From Epiperipatus broadwayi (lineage: Eukaryota > Onychophora > Udeonychophora > Euonychophora > Peripatidae): a DNA stretch of 64,000 bases. Shown in pieces: positions 35,191 to 47,130 of the stretch. Positions within the stretch are counted from its first letter, which is position 1. Each line of letters opens with the position of its first letter. Under the pieces are notes generated by a model. It was not told the origin of the DNA. It saw only the letters and a program-made list of their open reading frames with translations, and searched no databases. Location of the stretch: assembly GCA_028023455.1 (NCBI GenBank), contig JAQFVV010013292.1, positions 1 through 64,000 on the forward strand, given 5' to 3'. Position numbers and translations under genes: made by a program.

Positions 35191-35539
35191 GGTTTTTCTG
35201 GGCATAATTGCTGAGAGATTCTTGACTTCGTTTAAGAGGCTGCAGTACATCATCACATCTCATCTGGCATTCTTGTTGCTGTACTCGCATGCAAGGGATC
35301 AGCCTTTCTACAACGAAAAGTCCCAATTTGAGTTTTCATTTTTTTCTTGCCTGCTCGTTTTTGATTTGACATTTCATTTAGCTACCTGTTTATGACTTGA
35401 AATTCTTTTGCATTATTGATTATTAATACTTCAGGAATTGGTCCAATAAGGCCTCACCTAAATGATAACCATATTCACAGTCTCTAGACAAGTCTCTTAA
35501 TTTCATATTATAGATTGTATGCCCATCACTTGGTATCTA
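35191..35539. other. Non-coding stretch
   Basis: Nothing recognised between the LINE and the gag fragment. Confidence 0.4.
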
Positions 35540-35830
35540 TTAGCCAAGTGTAGCCTGACTATGTTTTGATGATTCGGGACTAAAATGATTATTTAAGCAC
35601 TTCATAACTTGAGCATAAGTTAAACTTTCAGGGTCATCAAGTTCACAGAATCGATTTATGACCTCAATCAGTTTTGTATCTCCAGATAGGGAACAGTGTG
35701 GCCATTCTTTCACCCGATTGTCTACAAAATCTTTAGATATATGAGTGGACCACTCAAGAAGGGTAGCCATCATCAAATTCTAAACTTAACTGAGCAGTTA
35801 CCATATTCTTTAACAGTTCTATAATACCTA
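35540..35830 (-). pseudogene. gag fragment of a Gypsy-type LTR element
   Basis: A minus-strand frame at 35540-35776 reads MATLLEWSTHISKDFVDN, then PESLTYAQVMKCLNNHFSP. The TY.Q....L.NHFSP pattern is typical of the capsid end of one large group of animal Gypsy gag proteins. It is a short isolated piece of a family different from the gag remnants at 10.3-11.3 kb and 60.6-61.8 kb. It might have belonged with the Gypsy pol at 17.2-19.8 kb (same strand, gag upstream) before LINE and other insertions, but 16 kb now separate them. Confidence 0.6.
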
Positions 35831-36017
35831 TTAGTGGCTTAATGTTCCACCCTCTCGTGCCTCAATACCACAAATTTATGTATTGTAGTACTGTACCTTG
35901 TGTCAAAGAAATTAAGATATGAAAATATTAAAATAAAAATGGAATACATGTACATTACAAATTAAATTTTACACAGGCTTGTTAATAAACTAAAATTTAA
36001 AATTAGTTATTTTTTCC

Positions 36018-36050
36018 CCCATGTGTCAAAGCATCGGTTGGAAAGCGAAA
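36018..36050 (-). repeat. Possible SINE 3'-end scrap
   Basis: GTGTCAAAGCATCGGTTGG resembles the end of the SINE at 354-465 (GTGTCATAGCATCGGCCGG, same strand). A T/C run precedes it where the tail would be. Too short to be sure. Confidence 0.3.
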
Positions 36051-36578
36051 AACGTAAAAAAAATCCCGCTCAAATTTCCCATCCCCTGTGTTTGGCACAT
36101 TGTTTAGTGCAGTATTTACACTTAAACTAGTATGCTACTTTGAAATTGTTATTCATCATTTTCAGCTTTTAAAAAAATTATAATCACCCTTTGTATAAAC
36201 AACTAAACAACCATAGGTGTGCATAAGTGGTTAATATTCGAATAAAAACTTGATAAAATAAAGCTTCATGAAGGTGCTTCCTTTGCTAAAACAGGCTGTG
36301 AAAAAGAAATGAATAAATCATCAGTTAGATTTGCTCAATGATTTTAATGCTGCGTTAAAATCCGCCATGATGTAAGGAAATCAATTGTCAAACATAAATA
36401 ATTAATGAGGATAATCAATCCTCAAGTGCATTTAATAAGAATAATAACTTATATGAAGAATTTTATCAAGTGTAACCATAATTAGTTCATTCAAAAATAT
36501 TACTTTTACTATTGATAAAGATTTTAAAAATTTCCCTAATCTCCAAACTAATTCCTATGTTAATAACTGCAAACAAAA
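36051..36578. other. Non-coding stretch
   Basis: AT-rich, nothing recognised. Confidence 0.4.
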
Positions 36579-36833
36579 TTGCCTGCTCCCTCTTTTATAA
36601 CTGAATCTACTGAGAATATAATAATTATAAATAATACCCCCATTTTACCTTACTCTCAACCTGTTAATAAAACTTCTAATAAAAATTACTTGTACACTAA
36701 ACCATTAAAAGGAAATAATACAAAGCCTGAAGTCAACATAAACTGCTCATACAAAGATATTACCAGTTTTTTCAATATAGACAAAGCACGAAGCTTCGAT
36801 CCCCACTATCACTGGATCAATACGTCAACCTGA
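36579..36833 (+). CDS. Unrecognised open frame, possibly a retroelement piece
   Basis: An 84-codon frame rich in Asn, Thr, Pro and Ser, ending FDPHYHWINTST before TGA. The composition is less like random AT-rich translation than most frames here. I do not recognise it. Closeness to the gag fragment suggests a transposon origin, but that is weak. Confidence 0.25.
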   Translation: MPAPSFITESTENIIIINNTPILPYSQPVNKTSNKNYLYTKPLKGNNTKPEVNINCSYKDITSFFNIDKARSFDPHYHWINTST

Positions 36834-36839
36834 AACAAT

Positions 36840-39125
36840 ACAATGAATATTCTGAAAAAGTCAACTTTACCATCCCATCACAAGTTGTTAAATCTTAAAA
36901 TTTTTTACCATAACAAACATTAATTATTGCAATTACCAATGCTAATATTTAAATAACTAAATTTCTTATTGATGAATTCTACAATTTTTTAACAGAAAAA
37001 AAGGTATGGAGCCTGATATACAAGATCCTGGCACACCTCAGTAATAGATGCATTGTAATTGAATTCCACAATATTTCTCAAAAGGAATTTTTTTTAAAAC
37101 AAATGTCATTTTATTCAATTGAAAAATTTTAATGTTTTTTTTTTGTTTTTGTTTTTTTGAGTGTAGAAATGAAACAGCAGAGATCTTGATATGAATATGA
37201 GAGCTTAACTGTAATATTAAATGTATTAATATTTTATCTCATTAAACCAGTTGGGAAATAATTTATTTTTCTTTTTATAAAGAGAATATTTTAAGGAATT
37301 GCAATGTTTATCTTTTCTTGTGATCATTAAAATAAATATCAGAAAATTTAATTATGATAAATATTGATTCAGTGTGCAATTGGTTCACACAATTATCTCA
37401 AATCTAATGTAGCAGTGTATGTGTGAGAATTTGCGTTTTTGAGAGTTGAATCTAGATTTTCAATGAAATTATGTTAAAAAGATATGAATTAAAAATAACA
37501 TGTACATTAAAAAAAAAAGATTATATGAAAAACATCTTTAACATAAAATGCAATATCAAACCAAAATTTCATATATTTAATAAACAGCTATTTTTAAAAT
37601 ATTCATAAAAATTATTATTTAAAATGACATAGTTCTTTATTTTAACAGCTATTTTCAATAGCTTTATTTTAACAGTTATTCTCAATAGATTATCAAAATT
37701 ACTAAATTCGTAATATTTATATGGCATTGAAGCATCAATTAATGCAAATTAGATAATGTTCCATGCTTGATTTAGTGCAAAATGAGTAATAAATGTTCAC
37801 GAATTACTGAAAGTTACTATAATTCAGTTTACCAGTACAATATTGTGAATGCATTCATTTTTCACAATATTGTCTTGAGTAAATATTAAAAAAAATATTA
37901 CTAGTCATTTTTTAAGGATATGTTATTGTTTTAATTTTTTAACCCAGATATCAAAGATTAATATGTCATTTACTAAATATCAGCACATATTATTTATTGA
38001 ATTTCCTTTTCTACCTATGTGTGATATATAAAACTGACATGCATATGTTGTAAGAGTATATAGAATTTAGAAAAAGGAAAAATTAAAGCTGATATTTAGT
38101 AATCTTATGTAACAAACTTTAATAGAATTTAAAATTTATATCTAGCCTTAAAAAACTGATAAGTAACAATTTTTAAAATATTTCAGGATATTATCGAATG
38201 AATGCTTTCATTTAATGTCACATATGAAAATTGAATTATAATAATTTTTTATGAATAAAGAGCAAATTACTATGATAACAAAGATGTGGGAAATGACTCA
38301 TTATCTGGTGATGGCTGCTTCTGCCAGAAATGCATCTTAATGATTATTTGTTTATTTCATTTCTTTTCATCCATATATTTTATCCTTTATACTGTGCATT
38401 TTTATATGAGTGTCAGACTTAGAAAATCTTTCAGTGTAAGAAATGTAAAACATTTAATATATAAAATAGACATTGTGGACTTTGGAAATAAATATTCCAA
38501 CTACAAAATATAAAGTTAAAAACATATATAAATCAAATAAAACTAAAAGTAGAAAATATTATATGCCTAAAATATAAATAATATCAAGTGACTATATTTT
38601 TCAAATCTTTTAAAACAAAAAATGTACATTGTAAATTCTCTTATATTAATGTGTTAATATATAAAATATTAATAATAATTTTATTGCACACTGAAAAATT
38701 AATTTTTCAAATATATTAAAGAATATGTTTGGGAAAGAAGCCAAAACAATTAGTTTGGTTTTCTTTATGAAACCTCAGTGGAAAAAAAGAATCCTGATGA
38801 ACTTTAAATGGTAATCCACTTTAAAACTAGAAAAGTTCTGACTTCCTGTGATTATGTTATTAAAAAATATATAGATTAGAATCTGAATTAGCCATTAAAT
38901 GCTCATAAATAAATATGTAGTTTAATAAATATTATTAATACTATTAAAAAGCATTCCTTGCTCCAATAATGAGGTCCTATATATAAACTAGAGATGACTA
39001 CCCCCCCTCCCAATATGGACAGTTTTAGTTTGTATAGAATCTAGTTTTATTTTTATAAATATTTGACTAATTTTTGTTTTGTCCCTGCTGTAATATATAT
39101 TTAAAATCAGATTCATTAAGGCTAC
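36840..39125. other. AT-rich non-coding stretch
   Basis: About 2.3 kb without a supported gene. Local structure: a short palindrome at about 37839-37876 (ACAATATTGTGAAT...TTTCACAATATTGT) and a short repeated block TTTATTTTAACAG near 37633 and 37663. Confidence 0.5.
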
Positions 39126-39399
39126 AAACTTTTATATTAAAACAGGCAAAATTCTGTTCAGTGTGCCACACAGTGCAAGCCAGAGTAATCAATGGATGCC
39201 AGAATAAAATCCCTATCTAGTGCCTACTCATCCAATATCCCCAGACTAGTGGCCTTTGTCAGTGAGGAGCCTTGGATCTGAGAGCACTGCACTACTGATT
39301 GGCACTACTGTATGGAGAATTTTGCCTGTTTTAGTATATATGAGCAAGCATAAGAAATGATGATCATGTGATGTTTAGTGATTTAAAACTTTTATATTA
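39126..39399. mobile_element. Penelope-like element, copy 3
   Basis: Element at 39140-39385 flanked by the exact 14-bp direct repeat AAACTTTTATATTA (39126-39139 and 39386-39399). The left half is the inverted part of the family (starting AGGCAAAATTC), with a minus-strand ribozyme remnant in the middle. The plus-strand tail ends GATCATGTGATGTTTAG. It has internal deletions relative to copies 1 and 4. Confidence 0.8.
39230..39277 (-). ncRNA. Hammerhead ribozyme remnant with core deletion (copy 3)
   Basis: On the minus strand both stem I parts remain (AUCCAA/UUGGAU and UCCUCA/UGGGGA), as does CUAGUC. The core reads CUGACAA, and about 11 bases spanning the stem II 3' half and the GAAA box are deleted. 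It cannot be active. Confidence 0.75.
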
Positions 39400-40979
39400 C
39401 AGTATTAGTAAATACAAATGTAGATTCTCATGAACTCTCATTCCTGAAACTCAAATTATTAAACATTTGTTATTCCTGCTCTTTTTTTTTTTTGGCGAAT
39501 TAACAATATGACTCTTTATTATATAACTTGCACTCTAATTTTTGCATTTGCTTCATGCTGTCTTATCTATTTTTATATTAAATGCCATTCATTATATATG
39601 AAACATTAATGTGTTGTGATAAAATAATTGCTAGATTCTTTCTGTACAAATTATGAAAGAAATATCCTGTGCATTTCTTCATTTATCCCTTTTTGTATTT
39701 ACCTTAATTACATACACTATATCTCAATGTTCATATCAGCTTATTTATTACACCAATTTATTTTCATTATTGTTATATTTGTTACAAAAAGTTATCTTTC
39801 ATTTTGGGTTAGTTCTTAATGAATGTAGGTAAATAAATTGATTTAGTTACTGGAATTATTTTTTAATGTAAATTTTGTCTTTGAATTATTCAAGAATATT
39901 TAATTTTTTCCTCCAAAGTTACATAATGATAAGTTACTAAATTATCTTGTAAAAGTGAAACTTTTTATTTGATCCACATTTCTGTTATTTTTATTGTTTT
40001 GTAGTGTTATGAAATTATTCTACTAATTTTAATGGGTTTTTTTTTTACTCTGAACAAGTAATTCAATAATGGGGTAGTTGTTTTAAGAGCTCTAGTTGTC
40101 TGAATTGAACTTGAATATAAAATATAGCTAGTTAAATGGTAATGTCATACTTCTACTTTCTCTGGGTAACTATTTTTGCTATTGTATATGTAATGATAAT
40201 AATAGTATTTATTAGTAATTCACATTTAGTCACCAGATTATAGTTTACAATGGCAGACATTGCATCTTAAAGACTAATTGTTATATATAAATATTATTGA
40301 TGTTCTAGTTATAAAATAGTGTTGCTCTAAGTAGCTGTTTTTTTCCCTAAGAAAATAATATATTATTTGCTTTTCTCCAGATTTTTTGTTTTAATACAAA
40401 TGTGCCATGTTTTTCTTTAAATATCTGAATTCAACATTTAAGGTCTGTTAAATTGAAACCCAAAGTATCACACAAAAGCAGATATTGTAAGCTTCAGTTA
40501 TGGATAAATTTTAATATGTGATTTGCAATTAATTTTATTCAACAATTTCGATGTTCTCAATTTTGCCAGTGTTTCTATTTTGCTATAATTATTTAAAATG
40601 ATTGACAAATAGTTTAAACAATTCAAAATTTTTTAGCAATTTTTTTTTAACCATCCACTTTATGTTTATGTGCCAAATTGCAACAATGAAGCTAACATTG
40701 TATATAGTTAAAATGTGAATTAAAAGAAATTGCATCATGCTGTCAGTATGGTATAATAGGTATCAATTTTCACCATTCTCAGTCATTAATCTGTCTCATG
40801 CTAAAAGTCTCTTCAAATTTAATTCATTTTCTCTGACCAATAGCTTCTTTTTTCAACATCATTCTGGCTAACTTTCTTATTCTTTCCATCCATATCACAT
40901 TTTAAAATCTACAGTATTTTAGTATCATGTTTAAGATTTACAATTTTTCATCTATTATCGTCTTTTCTAGCAATAGTGT
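39400..40979. other. AT-rich non-coding stretch
   Basis: No supported gene in these 1.6 kb. The frame at 39628-39819 is AT-rich and motif-free. Confidence 0.5.
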
Positions 40980-42681
40980 CTGGTATTTCTCTATTCAGTC
41001 TCTGTTCTCTCAGTGATGTTAGTGCTGTTTAGTCTTTCATTTTCTCCCTCCTTGTTAGTTCTAATATAAAAGATCCGTCTTATATCCTTATGTATTAAAC
41101 TGATAAACACAAAGTTTCTTTTCAAACATAGGAACATGTTTTTTTCTAATAAGTTATTTCTATGAAAAACACCTAATCCAAGTTTAATTCTATGATCAAT
41201 TTCATCCATTATGCTTCTATCTGTATTAATAATCTGACCAAAATATTTAATAGTTGTTAATTTGTGATTATCAATTTCCATTTTTTCTGGGAAAAACCAT
41301 TGAACATTACATTAGTTTTTTTTTTTACTGCAATTATCTTTAATGGTATTTTCTTGCTCTTATTTGATAACTTTGTATCATTTCCTGAAGATTTAAAGCA
41401 TTATTTGCAAAAGCAATCATATATGCAAAATCCATATGGCTTAATTATTTTCTGTTTAGTTTTATTCCCTTAGCTTTTCTTTTTAATCTATAAAAACATT
41501 TTTCAGAAATATACCGTAATGGAGATATGGAATGCTCTAGTCATATATTCTTACAAGTGTTAATTATCATCATATAATCTACTCACTGCTATTTTATTTT
41601 GATTAACATTGCTCAGAATATGAGAATATTTTGATTGTCTTGATAATCCAAATCATTAATATGGAAATGCCATTTCTTAATTTGCAAATCCAAAGCATAA
41701 TGATAATTTATACACCTTTCTCCAATTTCTATTAATATTTGGATGTGATCTACAGTACTAAAATAACTTAAAGTCAGTTTGTTTTGATTAGTCTGAAATC
41801 AATTTTTTTTATAAATGAATTATAATGATCTTTAGTAATTTTGTATAAAAATTGTAAGTCTGGAATTTTAAATATCCTTTTTTCACACTTCTTAAATATC
41901 AATATTACGGCTGCGTTTTTCCAATCATCTGATACAATTTTATCCTGTAGACATTTTGGAAATAGTTTTGTCAATAATTCCTTTATTTCTTTTGTTTTTT
42001 TTAAGATAAAAATAAATAATAATTTCATCTTTCCCTCTAATACATGTTTTACTTTTTCATTTAAAGGAAGAGGTAATTCGCATATTGCATAGATTACTTT
42101 GTTTTGTATTTTTCTGTAATTCTTTCTAGAACATTCCCATACATTTTATGATGTCATTCCTTTTTTAATAATAGTTGTCTTTTTTATAGCTTTTCTTTGT
42201 TAATTTGTATCCATATATTTTATATCAACTTTTTTTTGTACTTTTGTAAAGAATTCAGATATTCAATTCTTATTTAATCATTTTTAAATGTTTTCATATC
42301 CTTTCTTTATACATTGTTTTATCTAATAATTAAGAAGTCATATATAGCATGTCATTGCTTTTATAAGCTTGTATTTACAAATATGTAATATAGGGAACAT
42401 ACCAATAGCTCAAACAAGCTCTTATTTGTAAATGCGGTGAGAGAAAGATATTTAAAATCTCTATCTAGAATATTTCTATCCCCAGACCAAGTGATTTCCA
42501 ACCTTTGTTTTAGCTAAATATTAAACATATCAACTGCTAATATTACCTTTCTATTTTTGTATCAACATGTAGCTTAACATATTAAACAAGGCAAAACTCC
42601 ATATAGTTAGTGCCACCCTGTGCCAACTAAGAGTAATCAATGGATGCCAGAAGGCTTGTGCAAAAAATCCCTAACCTACTT

Positions 42682-42740
42682 ATCCAATATCCCCAGACTA
42701 GTTTTTGGCTTGTGGTCTTCGTCAGTGAGGAGCCTTGGAT
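42682..42740 (-). ncRNA. Hammerhead ribozyme, one core change (copy 4, left)
   Basis: On the minus strand: AUCCAA, GGC, UCCUCA, CUGACGA (all core residues kept), stem II with loop CACAA, then AAAA where GAAA is needed, CUAGUC, UGGGGA, UA, UUGGAU. Both stem I parts are intact. The lost G of GAAA should abolish or strongly reduce cleavage. Confidence 0.8.
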
Positions 42741-43255
42741 CTGAGAGCACTGCACCTAGATCTTAGGATCTAATGCAACTCGCCAGCAGTCATCTTTTTT
42801 CTCTACTTAACTACAAAACTATGAGAATGAAATCGAAAACACAATAATATTTTCAATCTAAGCTCAATAGCTTATATAGTCATATGAGTCTAAACTCAGT
42901 TCAGCATCCATACATTTTGGTGTCTTTGGCTCTTTAACAACCATAGCCACCACTAACCTATTATGCAGGATTGGTGTTAAACCACTAAACATCACATCTC
43001 TTATACTAGCACAATTGTTATTAAACAAGGCAAAACTCTCCATACAGTAGTGCCACCCTGCGCCAACCAGAGTAATCAATGGATGCCAGAAGACTTGTGC
43101 AAAAAAATCCATATGACTATATAAGCTATTGAGTTTAGATTGAAAATATTATTGGGTTTTCAATTTCATTCTCATAGTTTTGTAGTTAAGTAGAGATAAA
43201 AGGTGGCTGCTGGAAGGTTGCATTAGATCCTAAGACCTAGGTGCAGTGCTCTCAG

Positions 43256-43314
43256 ATCCAAGGCTCCTCACTGACGGAGGCCACAAGCCAGAAACTAGTC
43301 TGGGGATATTGGAT
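43256..43314 (+). ncRNA. Hammerhead ribozyme, one core change (copy 4, right)
   Basis: AUCCAA (43256), GGC, UCCUCA (43265-43270), CUGACGG where the last base should be A, stem II GGC/GCC with loop CACAA, GAAA (43291-43294), CUAGUC, UGGGGA (43301-43306), UA, UUGGAU (43309-43314). Everything but one core purine matches the consensus. Confidence 0.82.
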
Positions 43315-44130
43315 GAGTAGGCACTAGATAGGGATTTTTTGCACAAGCCTTCTGGCATCCATTGATTACTCACAGGGTGGCACTACTGTATGGAGAGTTT
43401 GGCCTTGTTTAATAATTATGTGCTAGTATAAGAGATAGTGATCATGTGATGTTTAGTAGCTTAACATATTTCTAGTTGATATTTCTTGTATTGAATTTAT
43501 TAAGAGCATTAAACATTTGAAATACTTATTTTCTTAGTTAAAATATAATCCAACCCTCCTTTATTTTTATTTGGATGTTTCCATATTCTTTTGCATTTAA
43601 TATTATTTCTCAATGAAATAATTCATAATATTCAATTTTTCTTTTTCTACAAATTTCACAAATCTGTATTCTCACTCTCATTGGTCACATAATCAGTTTT
43701 GCCCATAGCACTTTCATCTTTCAATCATTTTCCAATAGCAGCATTAACATTTTTTGTGGCAATTTTAAAATGTCGTTCTATATGATCAAACACATTTTTA
43801 ATATTGGGTTTAAAAATCTTTTCTATAAACATTGAGAACTTGTTGAAGTACAAAGATTAATTATTTGCATGTGATATACTCCATTATATTGAATAATAAA
43901 TCATGTTTGATTATCACCAATCTCCACTATTATTTTTCTATTTATAATGAATTTTATTTTATTTGTACTTTCAATATCCTTTATAGGAAAGTATAGTCTA
44001 TTTTTTAATAATCTCTTCATCTTCAAACTTCAAAAAATCCATCAACAATTTATTTACTATTACCCAGTTTTTGAAATTCATAAATCTTTTCCTCTTGAAA
44101 ATGATCTACAGTTTCAGATATAACTAATTA

Positions 44131-45410
44131 AAAATTATAAATGCATCTGATAGCTGTAATGAATACCTATATATAATCGTGAAAAACCAGTTAACACTTG
44201 GACAATCCTAATATCAATAACAATCAACAAGGGTGGAATTTAGAGCTTTCCTTTGCTACAAAAAAATATCAAATTTTGTAGCTTTTAACTTGGTTTATTT
44301 GAAGTTGTATTGCAAAATGAGATAAACTTTTGTTATTATGTTTGTATTGACTAATATCATATTGATTGGAATATAACCCAACATAATTTGGCATATTTTT
44401 AATATTAATTTCTAGATATAATGTTTTTCTTTGTGTTTGCATTTTAATTAATAAAAACATTGATTAAAATATAATACATATTATTTATTGAACTTCATGT
44501 GTATAGAACTTTTCAACACACACATATATAGTCGTTTTTATATGTATATTATGTAAATGCCCCAGTTTTTTAATTAGTTGCTATGACAACCTTTTATAAG
44601 GTTTAATGTAAGTTAAACAAAAGATTTTAAATGTGAGAATTGAAGACCATCTCCAGGCAGCCCATCATTTTTATAATAATTGATTGCTTTTACAAATTTT
44701 TTTTAAAGATTTAATGTAAATAAGGATTTTAATATTATATAAATTTCTAAATTTTAATAAAGCTCAATTAAAATTTACATTTTTAAATATATCTTACATT
44801 TGCTAGATTTATTACTTCAATTATATATTTAATTGAGCATCCTCTGAATAAAAACTTAATTTTTTCCCCCTGATAGTTGGTCCTGACTAATCATAAGTTT
44901 TTTTAATTATATTAATAACTACCATTTATTAATGCGAGAATACAAAGTAAATATGTTTTTTTATTAGACATTGCTAATTTGTGAAAGTTCATTAGAATAA
45001 CTAAATATGCCATTCATCTGAACTATATTAGGGGATTAATTGACAGTGAGAGCAAATTATGAATTGGTTCTTGTGGCAGTTTCTGTAGCTGGATGGGAAC
45101 CACAAAAGCACTTGCATTGGTTTTTTCCCCCAGCATTTCTTATTTAATGGCAAAATTATTTCCTTCACATAATCATAGTGGTTATGAATTTGACATGACA
45201 TTGAAAAAACATTCATTCACCAATCAGACAATAGAGAAAATATGGATTTTACATGTAAGACAAATCAAAATTATACTATAAGCATAATTTTTAAATGTAA
45301 TAATGGTATAGTTATTAATAATAAATTGACTGGATATTTTATTTTACTGAATGTGTTCATTTATGCATGTATTGAAACATTAAGAATATGAAAAGAAAAA
45401 AAAACTCACC
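44131..45410. other. AT-rich non-coding stretch
   Basis: No supported gene. Short frames on both strands near 45028-45281 overlap and have no recognisable product. A small ACACACATATATATAG microsatellite lies near 44515. Confidence 0.5.
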
Positions 45411-45629
45411 ATATTTCTGTTATCAGGCAAAACTGTCCTATATACAGTAGTGCCACCCTGTGCTAACCAGAGTTAATCAATGGATACCAGAAGGCTTGTG
45501 CATAAAATCCTCACCCAATATCCCCAGACTAGTTTCTGGCTTGTATGGAGAGTTTTGCCTGTTTAATAACTGTTATGTGCTAGCATAGATGGTGATCATG
45601 TGATGCTTAGTGGTTTAACAATATTTGTG
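45411..45629. mobile_element. Penelope-like element, copy 5 (short)
   Basis: It starts AGGCAAAACTGTCC (45425) and ends GATGCTTAGTGGTTTAAC (to about 45620). ATATTTCTG at 45411-45419 and ATATTTGTG at 45621-45629 are a possible flanking duplication with one mismatch. A minus-strand ribozyme piece (45513-45544) keeps the stem II 3' half, GAAA, CUAGUC, UGGGGA and part of the outer stem, but lacks the CUGANGA half. It is an internally deleted copy. Confidence 0.75.
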
Positions 45630-46723
45630 CAGTGTAATTTTCACTACTAGTCTCATCCAAGGTAGGGACTGGTTTCTATCCACTTTTAACACCTTGTAGT
45701 TTGATGCTTATCAGTTAAACTAGTAATTTCCTTATCTATACATACTGAACAATGATAAAGATATGTGTAAAAGAATATGATCTAGGAGAATGGATGAATG
45801 CTGGTTCAGCACAAAATGTGCATCTTGTGGATGCTATATTTTTTGATGTCTTTTGGTCATATATTTATGATTATATCCCTCCACAAGATGTTAAAAGTGA
45901 ATTATATCCCTCCACAAGATGTTAAAAGTGAATCCAATCCCTACTCAAACTCCTACCATATTTTTATTTTTAAAGTAAAATAAATAGCAAAATATCTGAT
46001 TTTTCAGTATTATTAAATATACTCTGGATGATTTTTTTTCAATAACTTTTTTCTCTTATAGAAACATAATAGACTATTCTCTTTATCAAAAAATTATAAT
46101 TTCTCTAATTATGATAATGCATGCTTTAAAATTTTATAAAACATTTACTCTTAGAAAATGTTTTATTATGTGAAATACTCCATATCAAATGTAGAAAGGC
46201 TAACAAACAAAGAATAAAATGTATGTGGTTTTAGACATTGAAAAATGGGAGCTGGATATTAAAATTTATGAATTTTAGTGAGTTTCTTTTTGTTTTATTT
46301 ACAATTTTGTTTGTGTATTTACATTTTTCTGCTGATGGTATATAATTGAAATCATTAGATACAGCATAGATCCAAAACGATTGTCAATCTTATATTGCAT
46401 GGTTTGCTACATCAGACATTTTTTTTGGTTAATCATTTCTTTGTGCTCCATTAATCATTATTTTTCAGAGAGATATTATCATGTCATAGTGATATAATGT
46501 TTTAAGTTGACATTTTGTAGAGATTGGATTTCTTACAGCGTACTGCAGTTTTGAAAAGTTGTTCTTATATTGATTGCAGATTTTATATATTTTTGCTTTA
46601 TCTTGCATGTATTGATGCACTATGATTAGTATTATAATTGTTTTGATTTTTTTGTTTTCCTTTTGTTAACTATTTAGTTTTCTTACTTGATAGTAGTCCA
46701 TTCTCTATGAGAGTTTGTTTTAA
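45630..46723. other. AT-rich non-coding stretch with a 32-bp tandem repeat
   Basis: ATTATATCCCTCCACAAG begins a 32-bp unit repeated at about 45870 and 45902. No gene seen in the rest. Confidence 0.55.
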
Positions 46724-47130
46724 TTAACACTTTTCTTTTTCCAAATAATGGCTTATAAACAAACTATTCCATAGTGATAATGTAATTTCACTTTTTGTGT
46801 TTCCATCATAATTGAATGTATGCAAGTATTTTTTTGTGTATTTAGCTTTTCTTTGTAGGAAAGTCAAATTGTCCAGAGTTTTCAAAGAGGTGACAGGTAT
46901 TTTGATCAGAAAATGGAAATTATTGGAATAAGTATTCTGTGCTCTGTAATATATAAACATGTCTGAAATATATGTGTCAGATATTACATATGGAGTAGAG
47001 AAAACATGAAGACTCATCATCCATACTAACCATGAGAATGTGTTGTTTCCATTGTCATCTGTCTTCTGTATGATCAAGTTGCCAAATGGAGTTCTATATA
47101 CATATCTACAGAAAAGACATTAACAGTTTG
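46724..47130 (-). CDS. Unrecognised open frame, possible terminal exon
   Basis: A minus-strand frame of 117 codons from its first ATG (47077), open upstream to about 47128, where the minus strand reads CTTTTCTGTAG, an acceptor-like sequence. It contains NLIIQKTDDNGNNTFSW and ends YLEKEKC. It is one of the longest open frames in the window and not obviously of low-complexity composition. I do not recognise the family. It may be an exon, a transposon piece or chance. Confidence 0.25.

Larger units (their letters stand above)
42569..43470. mobile_element. Penelope-like element, copy 4 (composite, inverted)
   Basis: Element at 42584-43455 flanked by the exact 15-bp direct repeat GTAGCTTAACATATT (42569-42583 and 43456-43470). 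On the minus strand, a repeat tail (43106 to about 42976, ending GATGTGATGTTTAG) is followed by a coding tail (42972-42864, KEPKTPKCM to YDYISY and a stop), then a ribozyme and the family sequence to 42584. On the plus strand, 43107-43455 is an inverted second unit with its own ribozyme and the family end. This tail, coding end, repeat order, with an inverted partial unit beside it, resembles the partial-LTR and inverted arrangements known for Penelope elements. No reverse transcriptase or GIY-YIG domain remains. Confidence 0.8.
40980..44130 (-). pseudogene. RTE-type LINE, copy c, split by a Penelope-like insertion
   Basis: Read right to left: an endonuclease-like part at about 44000-43640 matches RTE copy b in order (DIEST near 43975, LKDESA-like text near 43720). 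It is interrupted at 43455-42584 by Penelope-like copy 4. The reverse-transcriptase part continues at 42028-41774 (LFPKCLQDKIVSDDWKNA, compare DVPDDWKNA in copy a). The later part is at 41281-40991 (YFGQIINTDRSIMDEIDHR). All pieces are frameshifted and stop-laden. The inserted element's 15-bp duplication lies inside this LINE, so the LINE is the older. Confidence 0.75.

Noticed and set aside
35540-35830. gag of the same family as the gag-only elements
   Set aside because: Its TYAQV...LNNHFSP pattern is absent from those gags, which instead share RQVA.L and I.RH; it belongs to another Gypsy group.
42569-43470. A cut-and-paste MITE or foldback DNA transposon
   Set aside because: Duplications of variable 13-15 bp, a fixed 3' end with varied 5' ends, a coding tail and hammerhead ribozymes fit a Penelope-like retroelement better.
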